Of a stretch of 64,000 nucleotides of DNA, positions 51,643-60,196 are shown one piece after another. The notes under the pieces were generated by a model. The model saw only the letters and a list, made by a program, of their open reading frames with translations. It had not been told where the DNA came from and searched no databases. Source of the DNA: DASXUC01 sp036505015 (GTDB lineage Bacteria; Sysuimicrobiota; Sysuimicrobiia; Sysuimicrobiales; Kaftiobacteriaceae); the NCBI GenBank assembly GCA_036505015.1, contig DASXUC010000026.1:1-64000 (forward strand), written 5' to 3'. The position numbers were made by a program, and so were the translations under genes. The stretch's first letter is position 1; each line of letters begins with the position of its first letter.

Positions 51643-52442
51643 GAGGACTCCTTGGCTCGGCCGGCGGGCAAGGGTTCCGGGACCTGGTTCCGCTGGTGGA
51701 TGATCCGGAGCCCCTCCAATGTCAGCAGCGGGTCGTGATGCTCGATGCTCCGGCATTCCCCGGCGATCAGCTCGGCCCAACCGCCGGTCGCGACGGTGAC
51801 GGCCCGCCCGCCGAGCTCGCGCCGCATGCGGTCGATGATCTCTTCGACCTGGCCGACGACGCCGTAGAGGATTCCCGACTGCAGGGCGGTGACCGTCGAC
51901 CGCGCGATCACCGACGGCGGCCGGACCAGTTCCACGCGGCGCAGTTGCGCCAATTCGGCCAGCGCATCCATGGAAATGCCGACGCCGGGAGCAATCGCCC
52001 CGCCCATGAAGTCGCCGTCTGACGACACGACGGTGAACGTGGTGGCCGTGCCGAAGTCCACCACGATGGCCGGACCGCCGTACTTCTCGAACACCGCGAT
52101 GGCATTGCAGATCCGGTCCGCCCCGACTTCCTTCGGGTTCTCGTAGTGAATGCGAATCCCGGTCCGCACCCCGGGGCCGACCACCAGCGGCGCGACGCCG
52201 AAATACCGGCGGGAGAGGCGGTCGAACACCTCGGTCAGCGCCGGCACGACGCAGGAGACCGCGACGGATTCGATCCGCGAGAACGGGATGCCGGCGTAGT
52301 CGAACAGGCCCCGCAGCACGATCGCGTATTCATCGTCGGTCTTGTCCGGGTCGGTGGCAATCCGCCACGAGTTGGCCAGGGCGGCATCCTGATAGATGCC
52401 GATCTTGATCAGCGTGTTGTTGATATTCAGCGCGAGGAGCAT
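51639..52442 (-). CDS. coaX: Type III pantothenate kinase
   Basis: 267 residues. ASKHA fold with GADR (D109 is the expected base) and VDFGTATTF (D129), plus MGGAIAPGVGIS. The first phosphate loop reads ALNINNT where most CoaX have DxGNT, so the N-terminal aspartate is N6 here. First step of CoA synthesis. Overlaps both neighbours by 1-4 nt. Confidence 0.92.
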   Translation of the reverse strand: MLLALNINNTLIKIGIYQDAALANSWRIATDPDKTDDEYAIVLRGLFDYAGIPFSRIESVAVSCVVPALTEVFDRLSRRYFGVAPLVVGPGVRTGIRIHYENPKEVGADRICNAIAVFEKYGGPAIVVDFGTATTFTVVSSDGDFMGGAIAPGVGISMDALAELAQLRRVELVRPPSVIARSTVTALQSGILYGVVGQVEEIIDRMRRELGGRAVTVATGGWAELIAGECRSIEHHDPLLTLEGLRIIHQRNQVPEPLPAGRAKESS

Positions 52443-53029
52443 CAGGAGCGCGCTTGCCCTGAACCCGAGGGGACCGAGCGGTTCGAGGCGGCGGCCAGCC
52501 GCCGGGTCCGTCCGAGCGCGGCGAACACGGGCACGGCGACGACCACGGCGAAGACGATTTCAAATGGAAAATTGACCACGATGATCGGTGCGACGGCGGT
52601 ACGGAAATCCGGAACGCCCAAGAACCAGAGGATTCCCAGCACCCCCGCCGTGTTCGTGGCGGTCCCGACGATCCCGGCGACCACCGAGGCGGCGGTTCCG
52701 CGCAGCGCGCGATACGCGTAGAACGCGAGGACGCCGATCAGGATGCGGGGCAGAAACGCGGCGGCCGCCGCCACAGGCACATTGCCTCCGGCGAACTGCA
52801 TGAAGACGCCGCTGAACTTGGTCCATGAGGCCACCGCCAGCACGAGGCCGACCAGAGCCCCCGCGACGGGCCCGGCAACGACGCCGGCGATAATCGCCGG
52901 AATGTGCAAGGTCGTCGCTGCTCCCGACACATTCGGTACGGGAACCAATCCCAGCGGCGTGTAGGCGAGCGCTATCGCAAGACCGCCGCAGATCCCTGCG
53001 ACGGCGATTTGGAACGTGGTGAGGCGCAT
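52442..53029 (-). CDS. ECF transporter S component, vitamin type not determined
   Basis: 195 residues with five or six helices and the S-component pattern (TTLHIPAIIAGVVAGPVAGALVGLVLAV; FAGGNVPVAAAAAFLPRILIGV). It binds a vitamin and needs an ECF EcfAA'T module from elsewhere. Adjacency to coaX suggests pantothenate or a related precursor, as inference. First gene of the coaX operon. Confidence 0.82.
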   Translation of the reverse strand: MRLTTFQIAVAGICGGLAIALAYTPLGLVPVPNVSGAATTLHIPAIIAGVVAGPVAGALVGLVLAVASWTKFSGVFMQFAGGNVPVAAAAAFLPRILIGVLAFYAYRALRGTAASVVAGIVGTATNTAGVLGILWFLGVPDFRTAVAPIIVVNFPFEIVFAVVVAVPVFAALGRTRRLAAASNRSVPSGSGQARS

Positions 53030-53090
53030 CGATGATCCCTCCGTTCCAGTCTCAGATGAGTACCGGACGGACTTGATCGTACCACAACTA

Positions 53091-53186
53091 CAGGTGTCGG
53101 GTCTCAGGTGCCAGGTCTTCAGGTCTCAGGTCTCGGTTTTCAGGTGGTTTCATCTGAAATCTGACACCTGAAACCTGGCACCTGAT
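53091..53186. repeat. Heptamer array in two inverted arms, abutting a stop codon
   Basis: Left arm: eight words such as CAGGTGT, CGGGTCT, CAGGTGC, CAGGTCT (one has 8 nt). Right arm 53152-53186: ATCTGAA, ATCTGAC, ACCTGAA, ACCTGGC, ACCTGAT in phase, ending one base before the peptidase stop. Arms are reverse complements. Confidence 0.85.
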
Positions 53187-54137
53187 TTAGCGGTTATCAG
53201 CGAGTCCGGGAATTCCGTGCAGACCCTTCGCAGTGAGGACGCCCCGCTTCACTGACATGGCCACGGCTTCCACCGCGGCCACCCCGAGCTGGAGCAGGTC
53301 GGCGGCGGCGGTTCCGCAAGACAGTGCGAAGATCGTGTCCCCGTCGTACTGCGTGTGCACCGGCCAGATGGTACGGGCCAGGCCGTCGTGCGCCAGCTGC
53401 GCCAGCCGGGTCGCCTCGGCCTTCGTGAGACGGGCGTTGGTGGCGACGACTCCCAGGCTGGTATGGCCAAATCCGATCGGCTCCTCCAGCGTCAGGACGG
53501 CGCGTACGCTGTCGATGAGGTCTCCCGTCGCCGGATCCCGCGCACCGGCAAGAATCCGCCCGGTGTGATCGTCACGTACGTCGCCGAAGGAGTTGACTAC
53601 GACCAGCGCGCCGACGATGACGCCACCGGGCAGGGTGATGCTCCAGGTGCCGACGCCGCCTTTCATGGCCGACAGCGGACCCAGGACCTTGCCGACCGTA
53701 GCGCCGGTCCCGGCACCCACACTGCCTTCCTCCACCGGCCCGCGCGCCGCGGCCTCAGAGGCCCGATATCCCATCTCCGCGCCCGGCCGGACGCCGGCGT
53801 CGCCCAGCGCAAGGTCGAACAGCGCGGCCGCGGGGACGATGGGCACCCGGGCTACGCCGATATCAAACCCGATGCCGTGCTCCTCCAGGAATCGCATCAC
53901 GCCGTCGGCGGCGGCCAGACCAAATGCGCTGCCGCCCGCCAGCAGCACGGCGTGGATCCGGTCCATCATGGCGGACGGGTGCAGCAGATCGGTTTCGCGC
54001 GTGCCGGGCGCACCACCCCGCACATCGACGCCGGCGACCGCCCCGGACCCGCACAGCACCACCGTGCAGCCGGTCGCGCCAACCCGATCGGTTGCGTGCC
54101 CGATCATCACTTCTTCCACGTCGGTGATCTGCGGCAT
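53187..54137 (-). CDS. P1-family (DmpA-like) aminopeptidase
   Basis: 316 residues. Ntn-hydrolase of the DmpA/beta-aminopeptidase group: DVRGGAPGTRETDLL, LAGGSAFGLAAADGVM, then FGHTSLGVVATNARLTK, where the threonine or serine would become the N-terminal nucleophile after self-cleavage. Cleaves N-terminal residues from small peptides or amides. No signal peptide. It follows birA by 3 nt. Confidence 0.88.
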   Translation of the reverse strand: MPQITDVEEVMIGHATDRVGATGCTVVLCGSGAVAGVDVRGGAPGTRETDLLHPSAMMDRIHAVLLAGGSAFGLAAADGVMRFLEEHGIGFDIGVARVPIVPAAALFDLALGDAGVRPGAEMGYRASEAAARGPVEEGSVGAGTGATVGKVLGPLSAMKGGVGTWSITLPGGVIVGALVVVNSFGDVRDDHTGRILAGARDPATGDLIDSVRAVLTLEEPIGFGHTSLGVVATNARLTKAEATRLAQLAHDGLARTIWPVHTQYDGDTIFALSCGTAAADLLQLGVAAVEAVAMSVKRGVLTAKGLHGIPGLADNR

Positions 54138-54140
54138 CGG

Positions 54141-54938
54141 TTACTTCTCCAGAGGTTCGCCCGATCTGAGACGGATGCTCACCTCACCGGCGCTGACGGC
54201 CTTCACCCCATCGGCCGTGCGGACCAGCAGCGCTCCCGATTCGTCGAGCCCTTCCACCACTCCATCGAACGTCGTGGCCCCGATCACGTGCACCGCTCGC
54301 CCCAGCGCCACCGAGCGGCGGCGCCACTCATCGAGGATCCAGGTCCTGTCGGTCTGCAGCCGGGGATAGTACTGCTCGAGGGACAGGAGCAGTCCGGCGG
54401 CCAGACCGGCGAGATCGAGCGGGCGGCCGGTGATCGCCTGCAGCGAGGTGACGGTATGCTGCATCGCCGGCTCGAACGCCTCGAGCGCCACGTTCGCGTT
54501 GATACCCACCCCACCGATGGCGAAGGCGCCGGTGCCTTCCACCAGCACGCCACCCAGCTTGCGCGAGCGGATCATGATATCGTTCGGCCACTTCACGCCG
54601 GTGCGGAGGCCGGTGGCGGCGTCGATCGCGCTGCACGCGGCCAGCGCAAGGACGAAGCCGAGCAGCGGCCAATCCCCGACCGGCAGGGCCGGGCGGAACA
54701 CCACCGACATCCACAGGCCGCCGCGGGGAGAAAGCCACGCGCGTCCGAGCCGTCCACGGCCGGAGCGCTGTTCGCGCGCGATGACGGCGGTCCCTTCGGC
54801 CGCCCCGGAGGAGGCCAGCTGCCTGGCCACATCATTCGTCGACGTCACGGCGTCGTGCAGGCGCAGCACGCGCCCAAAGCGGACCGTTTCCAGGCGCCTG
54901 GCAACCTCCTCGGCGGACAGATCCGCAGCACGCATCAT
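54141..54938 (-). CDS. birA: Biotin--[acetyl-CoA-carboxylase] ligase, no DNA-binding domain
   Basis: 265 residues from ATG 54938 (GGAG upstream). Catalytic core with STNDVA, REQRSGRGRLGRAW, KWPNDIM and GGVLVEG, plus the small C-terminal SH3-like domain. It lacks the N-terminal helix-turn-helix of regulatory BirA, so it is a pure ligase. Start is 1 nt from the upstream kinase stop. Confidence 0.93.
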   Translation of the reverse strand: MMRAADLSAEEVARRLETVRFGRVLRLHDAVTSTNDVARQLASSGAAEGTAVIAREQRSGRGRLGRAWLSPRGGLWMSVVFRPALPVGDWPLLGFVLALAACSAIDAATGLRTGVKWPNDIMIRSRKLGGVLVEGTGAFAIGGVGINANVALEAFEPAMQHTVTSLQAITGRPLDLAGLAAGLLLSLEQYYPRLQTDRTWILDEWRRRSVALGRAVHVIGATTFDGVVEGLDESGALLVRTADGVKAVSAGEVSIRLRSGEPLEK

Positions 54939-54939
54939 C

Positions 54940-55563
54940 TCAGCGCTCCACGAGGGGGAACAGCGAGGGCAGGCGCGACTGCATATCGGCAATCAGCGCG
55001 TCGAGATTCGCCAGGTCCAGGGCGCCGGCATCGACCGTGAGGACCGGGCAGAGCGTGAAATTGTCGATCCATTCGGCATAGCGATCGTTCAGCTGTTCCA
55101 GGTACGCCTGGGGAATCCGCTGCTCATAATCGCGCGCGCGGTGCCGGATGCGCTCCATCAGGGTCGGCACCGATGCGCTGAGGTAGAGCACGAGATCCGG
55201 GGGCCGCAGAAACTGCATCATGGTGTTGAACAGGTCGTAGTAACTGCGGAAGTCGCGTTCATCCATCAAACCCTGCAGGTAGAGGTTGCGCGCGAAGATC
55301 TCCGCATCCTCATAGATAGTGCGGTCCTGGATCACCGACTGCGGGGCGTGCACAATTTCCTGGTGATGCTGAAAACGCTTGCTGAGGAAGAAGACCTGCA
55401 GGTGAAAGCTCCAGCGCGGCATGTTGCCGTAGAAGTCGGGCAGGTACGGGTTCTCATCGACGACCTCATAGTACGGCGTCCAGCCGAGCCGATCGCTCAG
55501 CACGGTCGTCAAGGTGGACTTGCCCGACCCGATATTGCCGCTGACGGCGACGAACCACTTCAC
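54940..55563 (-). CDS. Deoxynucleoside kinase (dAK/dGK type), copy 1
   Basis: 207 residues from GTG 55563 (run of six G upstream; a longer start would use codons from a heptamer array). P-loop GNIGSGKST, ENPYLPDFY, DRTIYEDAEIFA (catalytic DR), and a lid RHRARDYEQRI. Salvages deoxyadenosine or deoxyguanosine. Pairs with a second kinase just upstream, as in Bacillus and Lactobacillus. Confidence 0.92.
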   Translation of the reverse strand: MKWFVAVSGNIGSGKSTLTTVLSDRLGWTPYYEVVDENPYLPDFYGNMPRWSFHLQVFFLSKRFQHHQEIVHAPQSVIQDRTIYEDAEIFARNLYLQGLMDERDFRSYYDLFNTMMQFLRPPDLVLYLSASVPTLMERIRHRARDYEQRIPQAYLEQLNDRYAEWIDNFTLCPVLTVDAGALDLANLDALIADMQSRLPSLFPLVER

Positions 55564-55585
55564 GGCAACCCCCCAACGACTGTTC

Positions 55586-55634
55586 GTCGTTGGTGGTTGA
55601 TGGTTGATCGTTCGACCAACGACCAACGTCCAAC
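55586..55634. repeat. Heptamer array in two inverted arms between the kinase genes
   Basis: Left GTCGTTG, GTGGTTG, ATGGTTG, ATCGTTC (55586-55613); right GACCAAC twice, GTCCAAC (55614-55634). The arms meet with no spacer. It starts 6 nt from the upstream kinase stop. Confidence 0.85.
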
Positions 55635-55640
55635 GGGTTA

Positions 55641-56318
55641 CTACTTCTGGACTGTCGCGGCGACATAGTGCAATATCTGCGCCAGATCCGCTTTCGAAAA
55701 GATGTCGACCTTGTCCGTATCGACGGTCAGGACCGCCACCTCATCATACGCGGGCACGAACTCCTCATAGACCTCGCACAGCCGGGCCAGGTAGTCCCGT
55801 TCGATGGCGCGCTCGAAGGGCCTGTCGCGCTGGGCGATCCGCCGCAGCAGCGTCTCCAGATCCGCCCGCAGGTAGACAACGACATCGGGGACGACCGTGG
55901 TCGGGGCCACGATCGCAAACAGCCGGTCGTAGAGGTCCAGTTCCCGTTCGTCGAGATTCATCCGTGCAAACAGCCGGTCCTTCAGGAAGATGTAGTCGCT
56001 GACCACCGAGATTCCGCTGGCGCGCCTGGCCTTGATCGCGTCCTGCTGGCGGTGGCGGCTGAGGAAGAAGAAGATCTGCGTCTGGAAGGCATAACCGCGG
56101 ATGTCCTGGTAGAAGCGCAAGAGGAATGGATTCTCCTCCACCACCTCCAGGACGGGCTCGGCTCCCAGCGCATCGGCCAGCAGCCGCGTCAGCGTGGTCT
56201 TGCCGACGCCGATCGGCCCTTCCACGGCGACGTGCAGGCCCGCCGGACGCGTACCGTCCCCACGCAGGAGGACCTCCTGACTGGTCCGCGGCGGTCGGAA
56301 GGACAGCGTGGAGGTCAT
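55641..56318 (-). CDS. Deoxynucleoside kinase (dAK/dGK type), copy 2
   Basis: 225 residues. P-loop GPIGVGKTT, ENPFLLRFY, and DYIFLKDRLFA in place of the DR motif of copy 1, with lid RRIAQRDRPFERAI. The two kinases probably have different base preferences or form a heterodimer. Overlaps folK by 4 nt. Confidence 0.9.
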   Translation of the reverse strand: MTSTLSFRPPRTSQEVLLRGDGTRPAGLHVAVEGPIGVGKTTLTRLLADALGAEPVLEVVEENPFLLRFYQDIRGYAFQTQIFFFLSRHRQQDAIKARRASGISVVSDYIFLKDRLFARMNLDERELDLYDRLFAIVAPTTVVPDVVVYLRADLETLLRRIAQRDRPFERAIERDYLARLCEVYEEFVPAYDEVAVLTVDTDKVDIFSKADLAQILHYVAATVQK

Positions 56319-56788
56319 TCCATCACCTTGCGCACGTCTTGATCCGCCACACCCGACATCAGGTCGCGCACCACACGTCCATCAGGCAGCGTCGCGCTGG
56401 GGGCAATCTCCAGCAGGGGTTCGAGCACAAACCGCCGCCGTGTCAGCTCCGGGTGCGGTACCGCCAGGCGCGATGTCCGGATCGTCAGGTCGCCGTACAG
56501 CAGGATGTCAATGTCGATCGTGCGGGGACCCCAGCGCACCTCGCGCGTTCTCCCCAGACCGGCTTCCACGCTGTGCACCAGATCGAGCAGGGCATCCGGC
56601 GGCAGGATCGTGTCCACCGCCACAACCTGGTTCAGAAATCTTTTCTGGGCTTCGTGTCCGATCGGGGCGGTTTCGTAGAGCGATGAACGCGCCGCGATCC
56701 GGATGTCACCGGACGCCTCCAGAGCAGCCAGCGCTTCTTCCAGCATCGCCTGCCGGTCACCGAGGTTTGAGCCCAGACTGAGGAACAC
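56315..56788 (-). CDS. folK: HPPK (folate synthesis pyrophosphokinase)
   Basis: 157 residues from GTG 56788; a longer start at 56863 would add codons from a heptamer array. LSLGSNLGDR, RFLNQVV, RWGPRTIDIDILLYG and PHPELTRRRF are all characteristic. Adds pyrophosphate to 6-hydroxymethyl-dihydropterin. Next to folB. Confidence 0.94.
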   Translation of the reverse strand: MFLSLGSNLGDRQAMLEEALAALEASGDIRIAARSSLYETAPIGHEAQKRFLNQVVAVDTILPPDALLDLVHSVEAGLGRTREVRWGPRTIDIDILLYGDLTIRTSRLAVPHPELTRRRFVLEPLLEIAPSATLPDGRVVRDLMSGVADQDVRKVME

Positions 56789-56794
56789 GCGGAC

Positions 56795-56848
56795 GGGCCT
56801 CGGGCCTGGGGCCCGTGGGCCTCTGGCCCACGGCCTCGGGCCCATGGG
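56795..56848. repeat. Heptamer array between folB and folK
   Basis: In-phase words GGGCCTC, GGGCCTG, GGGCCCG, TGGGCCT, then CTGGCCC, ACGGCCT, CGGGCCC. The second half is largely the complement of the first. Same word family as 28.6 kb. Confidence 0.8.
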
Positions 56849-56869
56849 TTTACTCCGCGACACGAACCA

Positions 56870-57229
56870 TCACATGCGCTGGCGACGCACCGTGACCTCT
56901 GAATAGTCGAGCGGGCCCGGAAACCGGACGCGCAGCTTGCGGACCGAGACCGTGACGCCATGCACCCGTTCGAGTTCCAGCACGCGCCGGGCAATCGATT
57001 CCGCCAGCGATTCCAGAAGGTTGCGCGGCGGGCCCTCCATGACCTCGCGGGCGCGCGCGTACACGTCGCGGTAATCGACCGTCTGCGTCAGCTCGTCGGA
57101 GCGCCCGGCCTCGCGGAGGTCGGCGTCCAGCACCACGTCGACCACAAACTCCTGACCCTGCGCGCGCTCCTCGGCAAGTGCGCCGTGGTAGCCGTAGAAC
57201 CGCATCCCCTTCAAGACGATCGTGTCCAC
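56870..57229 (-). CDS. folB: Dihydroneopterin aldolase
   Basis: 119 residues from GTG 57229. MRFYGYHGALAEERAQGQEFVVDV and LLESLAESIARRVLE match FolB. It feeds FolK. The start is 7 nt after the fchA stop. Confidence 0.93.
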   Translation of the reverse strand: MDTIVLKGMRFYGYHGALAEERAQGQEFVVDVVLDADLREAGRSDELTQTVDYRDVYARAREVMEGPPRNLLESLAESIARRVLELERVHGVTVSVRKLRVRFPGPLDYSEVTVRRQRM

Positions 57230-57236
57230 CTCGACG

Positions 57237-57851
57237 TTAGGCCAGCGCGGCCTCGACAAGGTCCAGGGCCGCGGTGCGCAGTTCGTCCGCGCGCCGCTCG
57301 AGTTCGCGCGCACGGGCGGCGGTCTGAGTGCGGTATTCCTGATCCTTGATGGACTTCAGATTGATCGCCACGTTGAGCAGCGCGCCCCGCACCGCCGCGT
57401 GCGCCACCAGCGCGGCGACGCCCACGTCGCTGACCGTGTTGGGGTTGCCGATGCGGGCGATCTCGGGGGTCAGGGCAAGGACCAGCATCGCCTGCTCGGC
57501 GGTCGTCAAGGGGACCGCGGTGGCATTCTGCAGGGCCTCCTGCAGCGCCGCCTGCCTGGCCGCTTTCTCCGGCGCAGCGTCCCGCGGCATCCGCATCGCC
57601 GCCATCACCCGATCGAACGCGTCCGCGTCGCGGTCCACGAGCGCCAGCAGCGTGTCCGCCGCCTGGTCCGCCGTGCGAACCGACTGATCGAGCAGTTCGT
57701 CGTCCGCCCCCCGTCCCATCGACAATCTGGCCACCATCGCACTGAGGCCTGCGGCGACGGCGCCCGCCAGCGCCGCGGCGCTCCCCCCTCCGGGGGTCGG
57801 CTCGGCCGAAGCCAGCCGTTCGACGAACGTGCGCACCGGTTCGTTGATCAT
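57237..57851 (-). CDS. fchA: Formimidoyltetrahydrofolate cyclodeaminase
   Basis: 204 residues: PTPGGGSAAALAGAVAAGL at the start and the helical cyclodeaminase fold. Converts formimino-THF to methenyl-THF and ammonia. Stands apart from the transferase gene (a separate ftcD is upstream). Overlaps hutI by 4 nt. Confidence 0.93.
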   Translation of the reverse strand: MINEPVRTFVERLASAEPTPGGGSAAALAGAVAAGLSAMVARLSMGRGADDELLDQSVRTADQAADTLLALVDRDADAFDRVMAAMRMPRDAAPEKAARQAALQEALQNATAVPLTTAEQAMLVLALTPEIARIGNPNTVSDVGVAALVAHAAVRGALLNVAINLKSIKDQEYRTQTAARARELERRADELRTAALDLVEAALA

Positions 57852-59140
57852 GAGCCCTCCCCCACCCGCGCGCGGCCGGCGCGGTAAACGATGCGGCCGC
57901 GTTTGATCACGGTGTCCACGGGATTCACACCAAAGTGCATCGGCAGCTCGCGGTAGTCGGCGATGTCGAGGACGATCAGATCGGCCGCCTTCCCCGTCTC
58001 GAGGCTCCCGACCTCTTCCGCCACGGCCAGCGCGTGCGCGGCGTTGATAGTGGCCCCGACGACGGCCTGGGCCGGCGTGAGTTTCATGCCCACGCAGGCC
58101 AGGGCCACCACCATCGCCATCGAGTAGGTCGGCGAGGTGCCGGGATTGAAATCCGTGCCCAGCGCGATGGCCACCCCCGCATCGAGCATCCGCCCCGCCG
58201 GAGCATAGCCCAGGCCAAGGAAGAACGCCGTCCCGGGCAGCAGCACCGCCATCGTCCCCGCCGCGGCCATCGTCCGCAGGCCGTCGTCGGATGCCATCAA
58301 CAGGTGGTCCGCGGAAATTGCCTCCACCTCGGCGGCCAGGGCGGCACCGCCGAGATCCGAGAGTTCGTCGGCATGCAGCTTCCCCTCCAGCCCGGCGTCC
58401 CGCGCGGCCACGAGAATCGTCCGCGACTGTTCGGGACTGAACGCTCCCGCCTCACAGAAGACGTCACAGAACTCCGCCAGGTCCTCGTCGATGACCGCCG
58501 GGAGCATCTCGTCGATGATCAACTGCACGTAGGCGTCTGCATCCCCGGCATACTCCGGCGGGACCGCGTGCGCCCCCAGGAACGTCGGAATCAGGTCGAG
58601 GTCATGGGTCGCCGTCAGCCGGTTGATGACCCGCAGACACTTCAGCTCATCATCGACGGTCAGCCCGTACCCGCTTTTCGCCTCCGCCGTCGTCGTCCCG
58701 TGCGCCAGCATCGCATCCAGGCGCCGGCGCCCCAGCGCCACCAGCTCCTCCTCCCCGGCCGCACGGGTTGCATGCATCGTCGCCAGAATCCCCCCGCCGC
58801 GGCGGGCGATGTCCTGGTACGAGGCGCCGAGTAGGCGCATCTCGAACTCGCCGGCGCGCGATCCTGCGTAGACGAGATGGGTATGGGCATCGACGAATCC
58901 GGGCAGCACCACCAGACCGGCGGCGTCGACGACCACGCAGTCGGGGGTGGGCGTCACCGCGTCCATCACGTCGACGGTCGGACCGGAGGCGACGATGACG
59001 CCGTCACCGGCCGCCACGGCTCCGTCGACAACGAGGCCGACGTCGGCCATTCCGGCGCCGGTACGAGGTGCATCATTCTCCCCCGCCAGGGTCAGCAGCT
59101 GGGCGGCGTGCACAATGAGGAGATCGGCGCTGTATTTCAT
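57848..59140 (-). CDS. hutI: Imidazolonepropionase
   Basis: 430 residues. Amidohydrolase with the metal site DAHTHLVY, H in HADELSD, EAISADHLLMAS, and ALGTDFNPG. Third step of histidine degradation. hutH and hutU are not in the window. Confidence 0.95.
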   Translation of the reverse strand: MKYSADLLIVHAAQLLTLAGENDAPRTGAGMADVGLVVDGAVAAGDGVIVASGPTVDVMDAVTPTPDCVVVDAAGLVVLPGFVDAHTHLVYAGSRAGEFEMRLLGASYQDIARRGGGILATMHATRAAGEEELVALGRRRLDAMLAHGTTTAEAKSGYGLTVDDELKCLRVINRLTATHDLDLIPTFLGAHAVPPEYAGDADAYVQLIIDEMLPAVIDEDLAEFCDVFCEAGAFSPEQSRTILVAARDAGLEGKLHADELSDLGGAALAAEVEAISADHLLMASDDGLRTMAAAGTMAVLLPGTAFFLGLGYAPAGRMLDAGVAIALGTDFNPGTSPTYSMAMVVALACVGMKLTPAQAVVGATINAAHALAVAEEVGSLETGKAADLIVLDIADYRELPMHFGVNPVDTVIKRGRIVYRAGRARVGEGS

Positions 59141-59151
59141 GAACTGCGCGC

Positions 59152-60045
59152 TTATTCCATAAGTCGAGTTTCCAAGATCTGCGCTCGCTCGAAGTGTGTG
59201 AGTTTCAAGTAGTGGCGCGCGGCGTCGGTGAGGGCATCGAGTGGGATCAGACCGACGACCTCACTCTCGGCGATCTCCACCCCACGCTGGGCGGCTGCCT
59301 CACGCACGGCTTCGAACGCGCGGTGCACCGGCGTCGTCGTGTAGTCGACGAGATTCATCGAGACCTGCGCCTGACCGGCTTCGCTCCGCACACCCATCGC
59401 CTGCACCGCGACTAGACCGCCGCTGGACTCACGCACGGCTTTCGCGATTTCGCGCGCCACCTTCACATCATCGGTGGTGAGGTTGATGTTGTACGCGATG
59501 AGCGGCCGTCGTGCCCCGACTGCGATGGCCCCGGCGGTCGGATGCGGCGTGGGGTCTCCCACATCCGGGGCCCAGGCCGGATCCTTCAGCTTCTCGGCCA
59601 GCCCTTCGAACTCGCCCTTCCGGACATCCGGCAGGCGCCGCCGCGCGGGCCGTGTGGCCGCCTCGGCGTAGAAGAACACCGGAACGCGCAGCGTTTCCCA
59701 CAACCGCGTCCCCAGCGTCCTGGCCGCCGCGACGCATTCCTCCATGCTGACGCCGGTAATCGGTACCAGCGGGATCACGTCCACCGCTCCCATCCGCGGG
59801 TGCTCCCCTCGATGCGCGGTCATATCGATCGACGCGACGGCCACGGCGGCGGCGGCGAGCGCCGCGGACTCGACGGCGGCGAGATCTCCGACCAGCGAGA
59901 TGACACAGCGGTTGTGGCTTTCGTCGGCCTGCACGTCGAGCAGCCGCACCCCGCGGACGGCCGCCACCGCGGCGGCGATCTCGTCAATCACTTCGCGGCG
60001 CCGGCCCTCGCTGAAATTGGGAACGCACTCGACAATCTGGACCAT
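59152..60045 (-). CDS. ftcD: Glutamate formimidoyltransferase
   Basis: 297 residues. ECVPNFSEGRR at the start, then the catalytic DESHNRCVISLVG and GAHRGEHPRMGAVD-type segments (here THRGEHPRMGAVDVIPLVPI). Moves the formimino group from formimino-glutamate to THF; with FchA it recycles one-carbon units, so the set couples histidine breakdown to folate, beside folB and folK. Confidence 0.94.
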   Translation of the reverse strand: MVQIVECVPNFSEGRRREVIDEIAAAVAAVRGVRLLDVQADESHNRCVISLVGDLAAVESAALAAAAVAVASIDMTAHRGEHPRMGAVDVIPLVPITGVSMEECVAAARTLGTRLWETLRVPVFFYAEAATRPARRRLPDVRKGEFEGLAEKLKDPAWAPDVGDPTPHPTAGAIAVGARRPLIAYNINLTTDDVKVAREIAKAVRESSGGLVAVQAMGVRSEAGQAQVSMNLVDYTTTPVHRAFEAVREAAAQRGVEIAESEVVGLIPLDALTDAARHYLKLTHFERAQILETRLME

Positions 60046-60096
60046 GCGACAATCTGCCTTCTTCGCTGCTCCGGGATGCGCTCACCTCCGACTCAT

Positions 60097-60165
60097 GGTA
60101 GCCGGGCAGCCTGGCAGCCTGGTAGCGGAGACCGAATCGTTGGCTCCCCGGGTACCCGGCTACCG
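60097..60165. repeat. Octamer array in two inverted arms between ftcD and tldD
   Basis: Left GGTAGCCG, GGCAGCCT twice, GGTAGCGG (60097-60128); right GGCTCCCC, GGGTACCC, GGCTACCG (60142-60165). The outer 10 bp GGTAGCCGGG / CCCGGCTACC pair perfectly. It lies between divergent genes, and its right arm is 20 nt from the tldD -10 box. Confidence 0.8.
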
Positions 60166-60184
60166 CACTGGGATTCTGACTGTG

Positions 60185-60190
60185 TAGAAT
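60185..60190 (+). promoter_or_regulatory. tldD -10 box TAGAAT
   Basis: TAGAAT ends 6 nt before ATG 60197, so a transcript from it would start at or next to the start codon (leaderless). No good -35 is visible. Confidence 0.35.
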
Positions 60191-60196
60191 AGTCCC

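Noticed and set aside
53030..53100. Riboswitch in the leader of the ECF S component gene
   Set aside because: The leader is short and shows no conserved riboswitch core.
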